Shown here: positions 46,388-54,728 of the stretch, piece after piece
How positions within the stretch are numbered: the stretch's first letter is position 1
Layout of the letters: each line of letters opens with the position of its first letter
Assembly (NCBI GenBank): GCA_963839175.1
Contig: CAWIUB010000030.1
Coordinates: 124,001-188,000, forward strand
DNA length: 64,000 nt
Direction: 5' to 3'
From: CAWIUB01 sp963839175
GTDB taxonomy: Bacteria > Actinomycetota > Actinomycetes > Mycobacteriales > Jatrophihabitantaceae
Made by a program: the position numbers and the translations under genes
The notes under the pieces: generated by a model
The model's input: only the letters and a program-made list of their open reading frames with translations
What the model was told of the DNA's origin: nothing
Databases searched by the model: none

Positions 46388-47332
46388 AAGTAATTCTGCG
46401 CCGACAATGTAACGGGGCTCAAGCACACCGCCGAAGCTGTGACATTCACACAATAGCCCGCCCTCCATCTACGGGTGGTTGGCCAGGTGTGTGGATGGGT
46501 AGGGGAGCGTCGTATGCCGAAGGAAGCGGCGGGGTAACCCAGCCGTGGACGGCATACGAGTGAGAATGCAGGCATGAGTAGCGAAAGAGGAGTGAGAAAC
46601 TCCTCCGCCGGATGACCAAGGGTTCCTGGGCCAGGCTAATCCGCCCAGGGTAAGTCGGGACCTAAGGCGAGGCCGACAGGCGTAGTCGATGGACAACGGG
46701 TTGATATTCCCGTACCCGCAAAAGAGCGCCCATACCGAACCTGGTAATGCTAAGCGCCAGAAGCCGCAGATCCTTCGGGACGAGTGGTGGATCGCGCGAC
46801 CCGAACCAGTAGTAGGTAAGCGATGGGGTGACGCAGGAAGGTAGTCGTACCAGTGAGTGGTAGTACTGGGGCAACTGTGTAGGGCGTGATGTAGGCAAAT
46901 CCGCATCACACATGCCTGAGACAGTATGCATAGCCGATTGGGGCGAATTCGATCATCCTATGCTGCCGAGAAAAGCCTCTAGCGAGCTCTTCGCGGCCCG
47001 TACCCCAAACCGACACAGGTGGTCAGGTAGAGAATACCGAGGCGATCGAGAGAACTGTGGTTAAGGAACTCGGCAAAATGCCCCCGTAACTTCGGGAGAA
47101 GGGGGGCCAGTTGACGTGACGAGACTTGCTCTCCGAGCGTTGGCCGGCCGCAGAGACCAGCGAGAAGCGACTGTTTACTAAAAACACAGGTCCGTGCGAA
47201 GTTGAAAAACGATGTATACGGACTGACGCCTGCCCGGTGCTGGAACGTTAAGGGGACGGGTTAGCTCTTCGGAGCGAAGCTCAGAACTTAAGCGCCAGTA
47301 AACGGCGGTGGTAACTATAACCATCCTAAGGT

Positions 47333-48044
47333 AGGAAACCCGAGGCATTACGCCGCTTCGGGTCTGCCCGTTGCGGGAGAGATCCTGCAACTGCAGCTGG
47401 CTATATGCTGGAAACACCGAGTATCCGGCACTACCGAACTTGTCGGTGGTACGCCCTAGCGTGCTATGGACGACGGAGGTGACAATGTGACCGGTGCGGT
47501 CAATCAGCAGGAAAGGCCAGGTTTCGAGCAGTAGGTTGTCGGCTTTGTAGACGGCGAGGGCTGCTTCACCGTGTCGATCTTTCGACAGCGGTCCGCGCGC
47601 ATCGGCTGGCAGGTCCAGCCGGAGTTCGTGGTGGTCCAGTCAGCACACAGCGTGCACGTACTGGAGCAGCTGCAGCACTACTTCGACTGCGGTCGGATCG
47701 GCATCTACGCCCTGGCGGATAACCATCGAGGCCCTATGGCCCGGTGGGCCGTCCGATCCAGGCGAGAGCTGACCGAGCGCATCGTGCCGTTCTTCGAAGA
47801 GAACCCACTGCGGACGGCGAAAGCCGGTGAGTTCATCAACTTTGTGCGCGTGCTCGAGCTCATGGACGCGGCCCGTCATCTGACGGTCGATGGCATGAGC
47901 GAAATCGCACGAATCGCAGAGCGGATGAACTTCCGGAAGCCATCTCGATTCCTGGAATCCTCAGAGGCCATACGCCAGCCACCTCGGTTCGACGACTGAG
48001 GTGAAGATATGGTCCAAGCCGTGCGGCGACGTACGGAGCACTTG
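47333..48044 (+). mobile_element. Group I intron in 23S rRNA (site L1931) carrying a LAGLIDADG homing endonuclease frame
   Basis: The intron follows the U equivalent to E. coli 1931 and ends with G48044, as group I introns require. Core pairings found by hand: P1 from exon CTAAGGT with GCATTA at 47345-47350 (one mismatch); P3 GCTGGC 47396-47401 with GCCAGC 47974-47979; P4 TGCTG 47406-47410 with CAGCA 47505-47509; P5 CACCG 47415-47419 with CGGTG 47492-47496; P6a CCAGG 47517-47521 with CCTGG 47951-47955; P7 GAGGCCAT 47964-47971 with ATGGTCC 48009-48015, with a bulged A; P8 CACCTC 47980-47985 with GAGGTG 47998-48003. The S-like element AAGATATGGTCC is at 48004-48015. The homing endonuclease frame fills the P6 loop and runs on over P7, P3 and P8. 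Introns at L1931 are known from Thermotoga and Simkania. Confidence 0.92.
47535..47999 (+). CDS. LAGLIDADG homing endonuclease of the 23S intron, start lost or interrupted
   Basis: The frame encodes a single-motif LAGLIDADG protein of about 154 residues. The motif VVGFVDGEGCF with the catalytic acidic residue is coded at 47535-47567, and the second half has FFEENPLRTAKAGEFINFV and HLTVDGMSEIARIAERMN, typical of rRNA-intron enzymes that work as homodimers. However, the only ordinary start in frame after the TAG at 47532-47534 is GTG 47571, which lies beyond the motif and would give a 142-residue protein without the catalytic residue. In the same frame an upstream GTG at 47487 would read through to the motif if the TAG were a sense codon. 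The gene is probably recently inactivated or contains a base error. Confidence 0.8.
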   Translation, partial: VVGFVDGEGCFTVSIFRQRSARIGWQVQPEFVVVQSAHSVHVLEQLQHYFDCGRIGIYALADNHRGPMARWAVRSRRELTERIVPFFEENPLRTAKAGEFINFVRVLELMDAARHLTVDGMSEIARIAERMNFRKPSRFLESSEAIRQPPRFDD

Positions 48045-48091
<47 letters not shown>

Positions 48092-48381
48092 CGACTTCTC
48101 GACTGTCTCAACCACAGACTCGGCGAAATTGCACTACGAGTAAAGATGCTCGTTACGCGCGGCAGGACGGAAAGACCCCGGGACCTTTACTATAGCTTGA
48201 TATTGGTGCTCGGTTCGGCTTGTGTAGGATAGGTGGGAGACTGTGAAGCGGGCACGCCAGTGCTCGTGGAGTCATCGTTGAAATACCACTCTGGTCGAAT
48301 TGGGTGTCTAACCTCGGTCCGTAATCCGGATCAGGGACAGTGTCAGGTGGGTAGTTTGACTGGGGCGGTCGCCTCCCAAAA

Positions 48382-48412
<31 letters not shown>

Positions 48413-48600
48413 CTGGTTGGCAATCAGGTGTCGAGTGCAAGTGCACAAGGGAGCTTGACTGTGAGACAGACATGTCGAGCAGGAGCGAAAGCTGGGACTA
48501 GTGATCCGGCACCGGCAAGTGGAAGCGGTGTCGCTCAACGGATAAAAGGTACCCCGGGGATAACAGGCTGATCTTCCCCAAGAGTCCATATCGACGGGAT

Positions 48601-48641
<41 letters not shown>

Positions 48642-48646
48642 GAGTC

Positions 48647-48682
<36 letters not shown>

Positions 48683-48698
48683 TACGCGAGCTGGGTTT

Positions 48699-48733
<35 letters not shown>

Positions 48734-48838
48734 CGCGCGCAGGAGATTTGAGAAGGGCTGTCCTTAGTACGAGAGGACCGGGACGGACGAACCTCTGGTG
48801 TGCCAGTTGTTCCGCCAGGAGCACTGCTGGTTGGCTAC

Positions 48839-48879
<41 letters not shown>

Positions 48880-49019
48880 TCGCTTCAAGATGAGATCTCC
48901 CATCCTTTATGGAGTAAGGCCCCCGGCTAGACCACCGGGTTGATAGGCCGGAAGTGGAAGTGCGGTAACGCATGCAGCTGACCGGTACTAATAGGCCGAG
49001 GACTTGCCACAAACATAAA

Positions 49020-49033
49020 CGCGTCCACTGTGC
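49020..49033 (+). other. 3' half of the 23S processing stem
   Basis: CGCGTCCACTGTGC pairs perfectly over 14 bases with 45155-45168 before the 23S gene. Such stems are cut by RNase III to release pre-23S rRNA. Confidence 0.7.
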
Positions 49034-49092
49034 GGTTCCCGAGGTACGGTCCAGCGTCTGCGATGGACGCCCGGGACCGATATCTCCATAGT

Positions 49093-49212
49093 GTTTCGGC
49101 GACCATAGCGAGAGGGAAACGCCCGGTCCCATCCCGAACCCGGAAGCTAAGCCTCTCAGCGCCGATGGTACTGCGCGGGCCACTGCGTGGGAGAGTAGGA
49201 CGTCGCCGGACA
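49093..49212 (+). rRNA. rrf: 5S ribosomal RNA
   Basis: About 119 bases with the actinobacterial 5S pattern GGCGACCATAGCGAGAGGGAAACGCCCGG in overview and GGAAGCTAAGCC in the middle. Helix I is formed by TTCGGCGA at 49095-49102 and TCGCCGGA at 49203-49210. It follows 23S by about 80 bases; ends are estimates. Confidence 0.93.
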
Positions 49213-49221
49213 AATCGTTGA

Positions 49222-49253
49222 TGAGGGCCGCCCGGCATGCCGGGCGGCCCTCA
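49222..49253 (+). terminator. Terminator of the rRNA operon
   Basis: A perfect 32-base palindrome: a 16-base arm rich in G and C with almost no loop, followed by GCTATTT. It lies 10 bases after the 5S gene and is a strong intrinsic-type terminator. Confidence 0.85.
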
Positions 49254-49322
49254 GCTATTTGGCAGCTGCTGCAGACTCGTTGGCGAGGGATCTTCCGGCC
49301 GAGTCGGGATGGGACAGGTGAC

Positions 49323-50195
49323 GTGGCCAAGGCAAGGCAGCCCCGGGCGGACGCAGGTCGACCGGCGGCACCACGGCGCGGTGGCGCCGGAGGATCGTCG
49401 CAGGGCCGCAGCAGCACAACGCGGGCAGCCGGAGGATCGTCGCAGGGCCGCAGCAGCACAACGCGGCGAGCCGGCGCACCGGGCAGAGGTCGGGGCGGAT
49501 CCGCTGCTCAGCGAGCAACCCGGCCGGCTCGCTCCCCCGAACCGCCGATTCCGGAGGGAACGGACATCGGGCTGCTGGACCGGTCGATCCGGGCAGAGCT
49601 TCGGTCGCTAGCCAAGCCGAACGCCGAGACAGTCGCTGCTCATCTCGTGGCCGCCGGTCAGCTGCTCGACGCCGACCCTGGCCTGGCGCTGCGCCATGCC
49701 CTGGCGGCGCGCGGACGGGCGGCCCGGATCGGGGCCGTGCGCGAGGCGGTTGGGGTGGCTGCGTACCACGCGGAGCAGTGGGCGGAGGCGTTGAGCGAGC
49801 TACGTGCGGCCCGGCGGATCTCTGGTGATCCGCGCAATCTTGCGATCATGGCCGACTGCGAACGGGCACTCGGCCGTCCGCAGCAGGCCCTGCGCATGCT
49901 CAACGATCCGGACACCGCGCGGCTGGACCCGCAGACGCGGGCCGAGCTGTTGATCGTGGTGGCCGGCGCTCGGCGAGATCTCGGCCAGGTCGACGCGGCG
50001 CTCAGCGTCCTGGCGAGAGGGGGCCTGGACCGAGCGCGCCCGCGGCCCGGCTCCGCGCGACTGTGGTATGCCTACGCCGACGCGCTGCTGGCTGGTGGGC
50101 GACGCGAGGAGGCTGCGCAGTGGTTTGCGGCTGCCGCGGCGCTTGATGTGGAGGGCGAGACGGACGCTGCGGAGCGCGCCGCCGAGCTGGTCTGA
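49323..50195 (+). CDS. Tetratricopeptide-like protein with repetitive N-terminus
   Basis: A 290-residue protein. The first 80 residues are basic and low-complexity, with the 13-residue unit GGSSQGRSSTTR(A/R) present twice in tandem. The rest consists of TPR-like helical pairs (ALRHALAARGRAARI, WAEALSELRAARRISGDP, LWYAYADALLAGGRREEAAQWF). It sits at the place of Rv1691-like TPR genes between tyrS and the HAD phosphatase, but the rRNA operon separates it from tyrS. GTG 49323 is chosen as the start; the frame is open back into the terminator region. The role is unknown, presumably protein-protein binding. Confidence 0.75.
   Translation: MAKARQPRADAGRPAAPRRGGAGGSSQGRSSTTRAAGGSSQGRSSTTRRAGAPGRGRGGSAAQRATRPARSPEPPIPEGTDIGLLDRSIRAELRSLAKPNAETVAAHLVAAGQLLDADPGLALRHALAARGRAARIGAVREAVGVAAYHAEQWAEALSELRAARRISGDPRNLAIMADCERALGRPQQALRMLNDPDTARLDPQTRAELLIVVAGARRDLGQVDAALSVLARGGLDRARPRPGSARLWYAYADALLAGGRREEAAQWFAAAAALDVEGETDAAERAAELV
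49386..49466 (+). repeat. Two-copy 42-bp tandem repeat inside the TPR gene
   Basis: Copies start at 49386 and 49428; the first 39 bases are identical. They encode two copies of a Gly/Ser/Thr/Arg-rich peptide in the disordered N-terminus. Copy number may vary between strains. Confidence 0.75.
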
Positions 50196-50278
50196 GCGTC
50201 GTCCACAGGCCGATGCGCATTGTCCACAGCCGTCCCTTCGCAGTGGCGGGCGGCTGTGCGATCTTCGACGATGGGGTC

Positions 50279-50650
50279 ATGACAGGTGACCCGGCGCCAG
50301 GCGCCGACAACGAGGTGTTCCTGCGCGGCGTTCTGGCGGCACCGGCAACGATCCGGGTGCTGCCGAGTGGGGACGAGCTCTGCACATTCCGGGTGACGGT
50401 TCCGCGGCCCGCGGGCGGAAGGGTCCGGGTCGACAGCATCGACTGCTCGACCAGCCGGTCAACGGTGCGGCGCGCGGCGCTGCGCGCACAGCCCGGAGAC
50501 CGGGTCGAGGTCACCGGGAGTCTCCGGCGACGGTTCTGGCGCAGTGCCGGCGGAGTCCCGGCGAGCCGGTACGAGGTGGACGTGTCTGCCGCGAAGCTGA
50601 CCCGCATGGGCCGCCGGGCCCGGCCTGCGTCCCCGGATGGCGACGCGTGA
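50279..50650 (+). CDS. Single-stranded DNA-binding-like protein
   Basis: A 123-residue OB-fold protein: NEVFLRGVLAAPATIRVLPSGDELCTFRVTV at the N-terminus is the typical SSB start, followed by the core that contains DSIDCSTSR and GDRVEVTGSLRRRFW. It lacks the long Gly/Pro tail and acidic C-terminal tip (DDDIPF type) of replicative SSB, so it is an accessory SSB-like protein. ATG 50279 is preferred to ATG 50213 because the fold begins shortly after it and GGGG lies just upstream. Confidence 0.75.
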   Translation: MTGDPAPGADNEVFLRGVLAAPATIRVLPSGDELCTFRVTVPRPAGGRVRVDSIDCSTSRSTVRRAALRAQPGDRVEVTGSLRRRFWRSAGGVPASRYEVDVSAAKLTRMGRRARPASPDGDA

Positions 50651-50673
50651 GCAACGTGCGGCGCTCTAGGCGC

Positions 50674-51924
50674 TCAGGCATCGTCCCGGAATCTGCGCAT
50701 CACCAGGCCGGACGCCGGCTTAGGAGTGAACAGCGTGGACTTGCGCGGCATCCGGGCACCAGCTGCCGCGACCGCCGCGACGGCTGCAACCGGCGTGGCG
50801 CGCAGAAGCACCGCGGTGCCGCCCGCTTTGCGTGCCTCGGCGATCGCCTCGTCGACGGAGTGCGCGTACCCGACAGCGTCCTCCCGATCCGGCAGGTCCC
50901 ACACCTGTGCGACCAGCACCCGGTGCAGCACCGTGACGTCGAGGTCGGCGAGTGCGGCGGGCGCATCAGCGTCCCGCGAGCGGGCGACCAGGTCAGCGTC
51001 GGGTTGCGTCAGCACCGCACTCATCTGCCCGTCGGTGAGCACAGCCGCGAACCCGCTGATGTCAGCCAGGCTGGCGAGAGCCACGCGCGGATCGGCGACC
51101 GGCGTGACATGGGCCACCTGCTCGGCGCGAGACTGTGCCGCCCCGAACGCCAGCCCGTGCAGGACTCGGTGGATCGCGTGCACCTGCGGTCCGTAGCTGG
51201 ACGAGTCGACGAGCAAGGTGAGGCCGCGATCCCACGGACCGGCGCCTCGCACGGCGCGCAGTTCATGCTGCAGCTCGAGATAGGTGGCGTAGCGGTGGTG
51301 GCCGTCGGCGATGAGCGCCCGCCTGGTCCGCAGGTCCGTGTCGACCTGGCGGTGTACATCGGGTTCGGTGACCGACCAGAGCCGATGCGAAGTGCCGTCC
51401 GGGGTTACCGCCGCGGCGAGCTCAGTGGCCTGCTCCACGTAGCGGACGACGTGGGACGCAGCGCCTCCGCCGTCGTAGAGGAGGTAGATCGGTTCGAGGT
51501 TCGCCTCGGTGGCCCTCATGAGCGCGAGCCGATCGGCGACTGGCCCGGCCATCGTGTCCTCGTGCGGCAGGATCACGCCGTCGGCCGCGTCGCTCAGCTC
51601 GACCGCACCCAACAGCCCGCGGGTCACCCCACCATCGGCCGTGCGCATCTCGTAGATGTAGAGAGCGGGCCGCGCGTCAACAGCGAACAAACCGGTCGCT
51701 GACCATTCGTCAAGGCGGCGCGCCGCCGCCAGATATGGGTTTTCGCCGTCCAGCGAGCGGGGCAGGACAACCGCCACCGCGTTCTGTGGGTCAGCCGCGA
51801 GCAACTTCTGGCGCTCCTCCTCGCCGATGACGTCGTACGGCGGGCACAGCATCCGGCCGAGCCGGGTGCCATCGACCGCCGGACGCAGCGCCCGAAATGG
51901 CGAAAGCGACAGGCAGTCTGTCAT
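50674..51924 (-). CDS. DUF1015 family protein
   Basis: A 416-residue protein with the family hallmarks: FRALRPAVDG and CPPYDVIGEEER at the N-terminus, ILPHEDTMAGPVADRLALM and IADGHHRYATYL in the centre. The GHHRY motif suggests a catalytic or ligand site. Some relatives are annotated as serine kinase or HTH-linked enzymes, but the reaction is not established for this one. It is read opposite to its neighbours and lies between the SSB-like gene and the HAD phosphatase gene. Confidence 0.85.
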   Translation of the reverse strand: MTDCLSLSPFRALRPAVDGTRLGRMLCPPYDVIGEEERQKLLAADPQNAVAVVLPRSLDGENPYLAAARRLDEWSATGLFAVDARPALYIYEMRTADGGVTRGLLGAVELSDAADGVILPHEDTMAGPVADRLALMRATEANLEPIYLLYDGGGAASHVVRYVEQATELAAAVTPDGTSHRLWSVTEPDVHRQVDTDLRTRRALIADGHHRYATYLELQHELRAVRGAGPWDRGLTLLVDSSSYGPQVHAIHRVLHGLAFGAAQSRAEQVAHVTPVADPRVALASLADISGFAAVLTDGQMSAVLTQPDADLVARSRDADAPAALADLDVTVLHRVLVAQVWDLPDREDAVGYAHSVDEAIAEARKAGGTAVLLRATPVAAVAAVAAAGARMPRKSTLFTPKPASGLVMRRFRDDA

Positions 51925-52086
51925 CGGGCGATCATGCCGTGGCGCCGGGTAGCCGCGTCCAGCCTCGGTGCCACCACTCGGTCGGTGCGTTTGCTCACGT
52001 CAGGGGATCGTACGCAGCCCTGCGACGCCGACTACGGTGCCATCGGGACGAGCGGACCGGCGACGCGAAGGGCCGAGGCAGCGGTG

Positions 52087-53148
52087 ATGGCAATCGACAA
52101 GGGTCTCGGCCTGCTCGGTTCGACCGAAGCGCTCGCTGATCGTTACGACGTCGCCCTGCTCGACCTGGACGGCGTGGTTTATGTCGGTATCGACGCCGTC
52201 CCAGGGGCGCCCGAGGCACTGGGGGCCGCCCGGCGCCGCGGCATGCGCCTGACATTCGTCACCAACAACGCGGCCCGGACGCCTGCCGTGGTAGCGCGGC
52301 ACATGACGAGTTTGGGTGTTCCCGCACGGCCGGAGGACGTCGTCACGTCGTCGCACGCGGCTGCACACTATCTGGCTGACCGTCTCGAACCCAGCGCAAA
52401 GGTGCTGGTGCTCGGCGCCGACGGCCTGGTCGAGGCGATCCGCGAACGCGGCCTGACCCCCGTCACCAGCGCTGACGAGGAACCCGCGGCGGTGGTTCAG
52501 GGATACTCCCCGGACCTCGACTGGCGGATGCTGGCCGAGGGCTCGATCGCCCTCCAACGCGGCGTCCCTTGGGTCGCCACCAACCTCGATCCGACCATCC
52601 CGTCGCCGCGCGGCCGACTGCCCGGCAACGGCTCGATGGTGGCCGCATTGCGACATGCGACCGGCCTGTCCCCGGTGTCCACGGGCAAACCGGACCCGGC
52701 GATGCACCGCGAAACCGTCGAACGGTCCAGCGCCCGGCGACCGCTCGTAGTGGGGGACCGGCTCGACACCGACATCGAAGGAGCCCGCCGGGCCGGCTGT
52801 GACAGCCTGTTGGTGCTCACCGGCGTCACCGACCCGGCCGAGCTGATCGCGGCGGGGCCGGTCAAACGACCCAGCTACCTGTCGCGCGACCTCGCGGGCC
52901 TGCTCGAGTCGCATCCGCGACCCCACATCGACGAGGCCGGGAACGTTGCCACCTGCCGAGGTTGGCGCGCGCAAACGGGGCCGGGTGGTGTGCTGGTGCT
53001 GTGCTATCGGGGCTCAACGCCGCCGGAATCAGCCATGGACGGGCTGCGGGCACTGTGCGCCCTGAGCTGGGCGCGTGGTGGGGCCAACGGTCACCAGGCG
53101 CAGGACACCGCGGCGCGCGCCGCGTTCGCCGAGCTGGGTCTTGCCTGA
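52087..53148 (+). CDS. HAD-superfamily phosphatase, subclass IIA
   Basis: A 353-residue protein with the HAD motifs LLDLDGVVY (nucleophile and acid Asp), FVTNNAARTP (motif II) and VVGDRLDTDIEGARRAG (motif IV). NagD-like IIA cap between them. The C-terminal 70 residues form an extra domain after the HAD core, as in Rv1692-like proteins, one of which is a glycerol-3-phosphate phosphatase; that substrate is an inference from synteny. ATG 52087 is chosen over the open frame upstream. Confidence 0.85.
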   Translation: MAIDKGLGLLGSTEALADRYDVALLDLDGVVYVGIDAVPGAPEALGAARRRGMRLTFVTNNAARTPAVVARHMTSLGVPARPEDVVTSSHAAAHYLADRLEPSAKVLVLGADGLVEAIRERGLTPVTSADEEPAAVVQGYSPDLDWRMLAEGSIALQRGVPWVATNLDPTIPSPRGRLPGNGSMVAALRHATGLSPVSTGKPDPAMHRETVERSSARRPLVVGDRLDTDIEGARRAGCDSLLVLTGVTDPAELIAAGPVKRPSYLSRDLAGLLESHPRPHIDEAGNVATCRGWRAQTGPGGVLVLCYRGSTPPESAMDGLRALCALSWARGGANGHQAQDTAARAAFAELGLA

Positions 53149-53156
53149 GTGGCCGG

Positions 53157-53495
53157 TCAGAACAGAGATCGCAGCTTGATCAGGTCGAAGACGCTCCCGT
53201 CGACGCGCAGCTTGCCGGACATCCACGCAGACAGAAAGCTGAGCTCGCCGGAGGTCAGTTTGAGCAGGTTGTCGCTGTCAACGCTAAGCCGCAGCTGCCC
53301 ATCGTCATTGTCGACCTGGCGGATATCGTGCAACCCGCCGTCGCGCAGCTGCCCTGCGAAGATAACCCCGAGATCGCGAATCCGGCAGGTGATGGACCGG
53401 TCGAGCACCACCTTTTTCCGCGTATCGGAATCGACGCCGGCAAGCTGCTCGGCGAGTACGCGGAAGGCCCGCTCGCACTCGTCGATCGTCGCCAT
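53157..53495 (-). CDS. SCP2-like sterol/lipid-binding domain protein
   Basis: A 112-residue protein with the SCP2-like pattern: KKVVLDRSITCRIRDLGVIFAGQL, then strands, then LSFLSAWMSGKLRVDGSVFDLIKL, where the WMSGKLRVDGD-like turn is diagnostic. It probably binds a hydrophobic ligand. It is read against the flanking genes and ends 8 bases from the HAD phosphatase stop. Confidence 0.8.
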   Translation of the reverse strand: MATIDECERAFRVLAEQLAGVDSDTRKKVVLDRSITCRIRDLGVIFAGQLRDGGLHDIRQVDNDDGQLRLSVDSDNLLKLTSGELSFLSAWMSGKLRVDGSVFDLIKLRSLF

Positions 53496-53647
53496 CGACC
53501 CGTGGCCTTTCTATGGACAGCCAGCCGACCACGTCGGCACGATCTGTCGACGTGCCGAGGACCGTATCGGACCTGGCGACGGTACCGTCGGGACGGCTGT
53601 CGCGCAGCTGGCGCGAAGGCACGCATTCGCCGAAACGGAGGCTACAG

Positions 53648-53881
53648 GTGAGCGAGTTCAACGCCGGCGCGCAGGCCAGCCCGGCGGCGCCGGACACGCC
53701 GGGGCCGGGCAGGGCCGAGACAGCCACGACTGCGCCCACCGCGCAGGACGACGTCGTTCAGGAGCACCTGGCCGTTCTGGGCGATCTTGCGGCGCATCCG
53801 TTGAGCGAGCACGCCGATCGGTTCGGTCAGCTGCACGCCAGGCTGCAGGCGGCCTTGTCTGAGATCGACCAGCCCGGCTGA
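53648..53881 (+). CDS. Small acidic protein upstream of tlyA
   Basis: A 77-residue protein, unstructured and Ala/Thr/Pro-rich for 35 residues, then one helix pair (DVVQEHLAVLGDLAAHPLSEHADRF, LHARLQAALSEID). GTG 53648 is supported by GGAGG six bases upstream. Short proteins of this kind precede tlyA in other actinobacteria (Rv1693 position). Function unknown. Confidence 0.65.
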   Translation: MSEFNAGAQASPAAPDTPGPGRAETATTAPTAQDDVVQEHLAVLGDLAAHPLSEHADRFGQLHARLQAALSEIDQPG

Positions 53882-53900
53882 CTGCCGCGGGTTCCCCGAA

Positions 53901-54728
53901 GTGCCGAGTCGTCGACAGCGACTGGACGCCGAGCTGGTTCGCCGGGGGCTGGCACGCTCGCGGGAACAGGCCGTCGAGTTGATCGCCGCCGCCCGCGTGC
54001 AGGTTCGCGGGGTGGCCGCGACGAAGGCGGCCACCGGGGTCGACAACGAGACGCCGATCAGGGTCGTCGGCGACGGCGAGCCGAGTTACGCGTCTCGTGG
54101 CGGGCACAAGCTCGCGGGCGCGTTGGACGCGTTTCCGCAGATCGCGGTGACCGGCAAGCGGTGTCTGGACGCCGGAGCGTCGACCGGCGGGTTCACTGAC
54201 GTGCTGCTGCGCCGCGGCGCCGCCGAAGTCGTTGCGGTCGATGTCGGATACGGCCAGCTCGCCTGGCCGTTGCGGAAAGATCCGCGGGTGCGCGTGCTGG
54301 ACCGCACGAACGTCCGCTCGCTTACCCCGGAGCAGATCGGCGGCGTCGCCCAGCTGACCGTCGCGGATCTCTCCTTCATCTCGCTGACCCTGGTGTTGCC
54401 TGCCCTGACCTCTTGCACGAGCAGTGACGGCGACCTGCTGGCGATGGTCAAGCCACAGTTCGAGGTCGGCCACGAGCGACTCGGCCGTGGAGGAGTCGTT
54501 CGCGACCCGGCTCATCACGTCGACGCGATCGTGTCGGTCGCGCGCGCCGCGGCGGGGCTCGGCTGGGCTACCGCAGCGGTGACCCGCAGCCAGCTACCCG
54601 GCCCGGCAGGCAACGTGGAATTCTTCCTTTGGCTGCGACGCCCGGCGCGACCGGACGAACTGGCGGTTGATCGCGCGGCCGTCGAGGCGGCTGCACAGGC
54701 GCTGCCCATGGGTAAGGAGCAACGATGA
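53901..54728 (+). CDS. tlyA: 16S/23S rRNA 2'-O-methyltransferase TlyA
   Basis: Ribose methylase known in mycobacteria to modify C1409 of 16S and C1920 of 23S rRNA; its loss gives capreomycin resistance. The 275-residue protein has an N-terminal S4 domain (RLDAELVRRGLARSREQAVELI), the SAM motif CLDAGASTGGFTDVLL, the catalytic lysines of the FtsJ type, and VKPQFEVG. C1920 lies in helix 69, about ten bases before the intron insertion site described above. Overlaps nadK by four bases. Confidence 0.94.
   Translation: MPSRRQRLDAELVRRGLARSREQAVELIAAARVQVRGVAATKAATGVDNETPIRVVGDGEPSYASRGGHKLAGALDAFPQIAVTGKRCLDAGASTGGFTDVLLRRGAAEVVAVDVGYGQLAWPLRKDPRVRVLDRTNVRSLTPEQIGGVAQLTVADLSFISLTLVLPALTSCTSSDGDLLAMVKPQFEVGHERLGRGGVVRDPAHHVDAIVSVARAAAGLGWATAAVTRSQLPGPAGNVEFFLWLRRPARPDELAVDRAAVEAAAQALPMGKEQR

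Noticed and set aside
47986..48001. GGTTCGACGACTGAGG as the R element (P7) of the intron
   Set aside because: It leaves no room for P3' and P8 before the S element. GAGGCCAT at 47964-47971 pairs better with ATGGTCC and allows P3 and P8.
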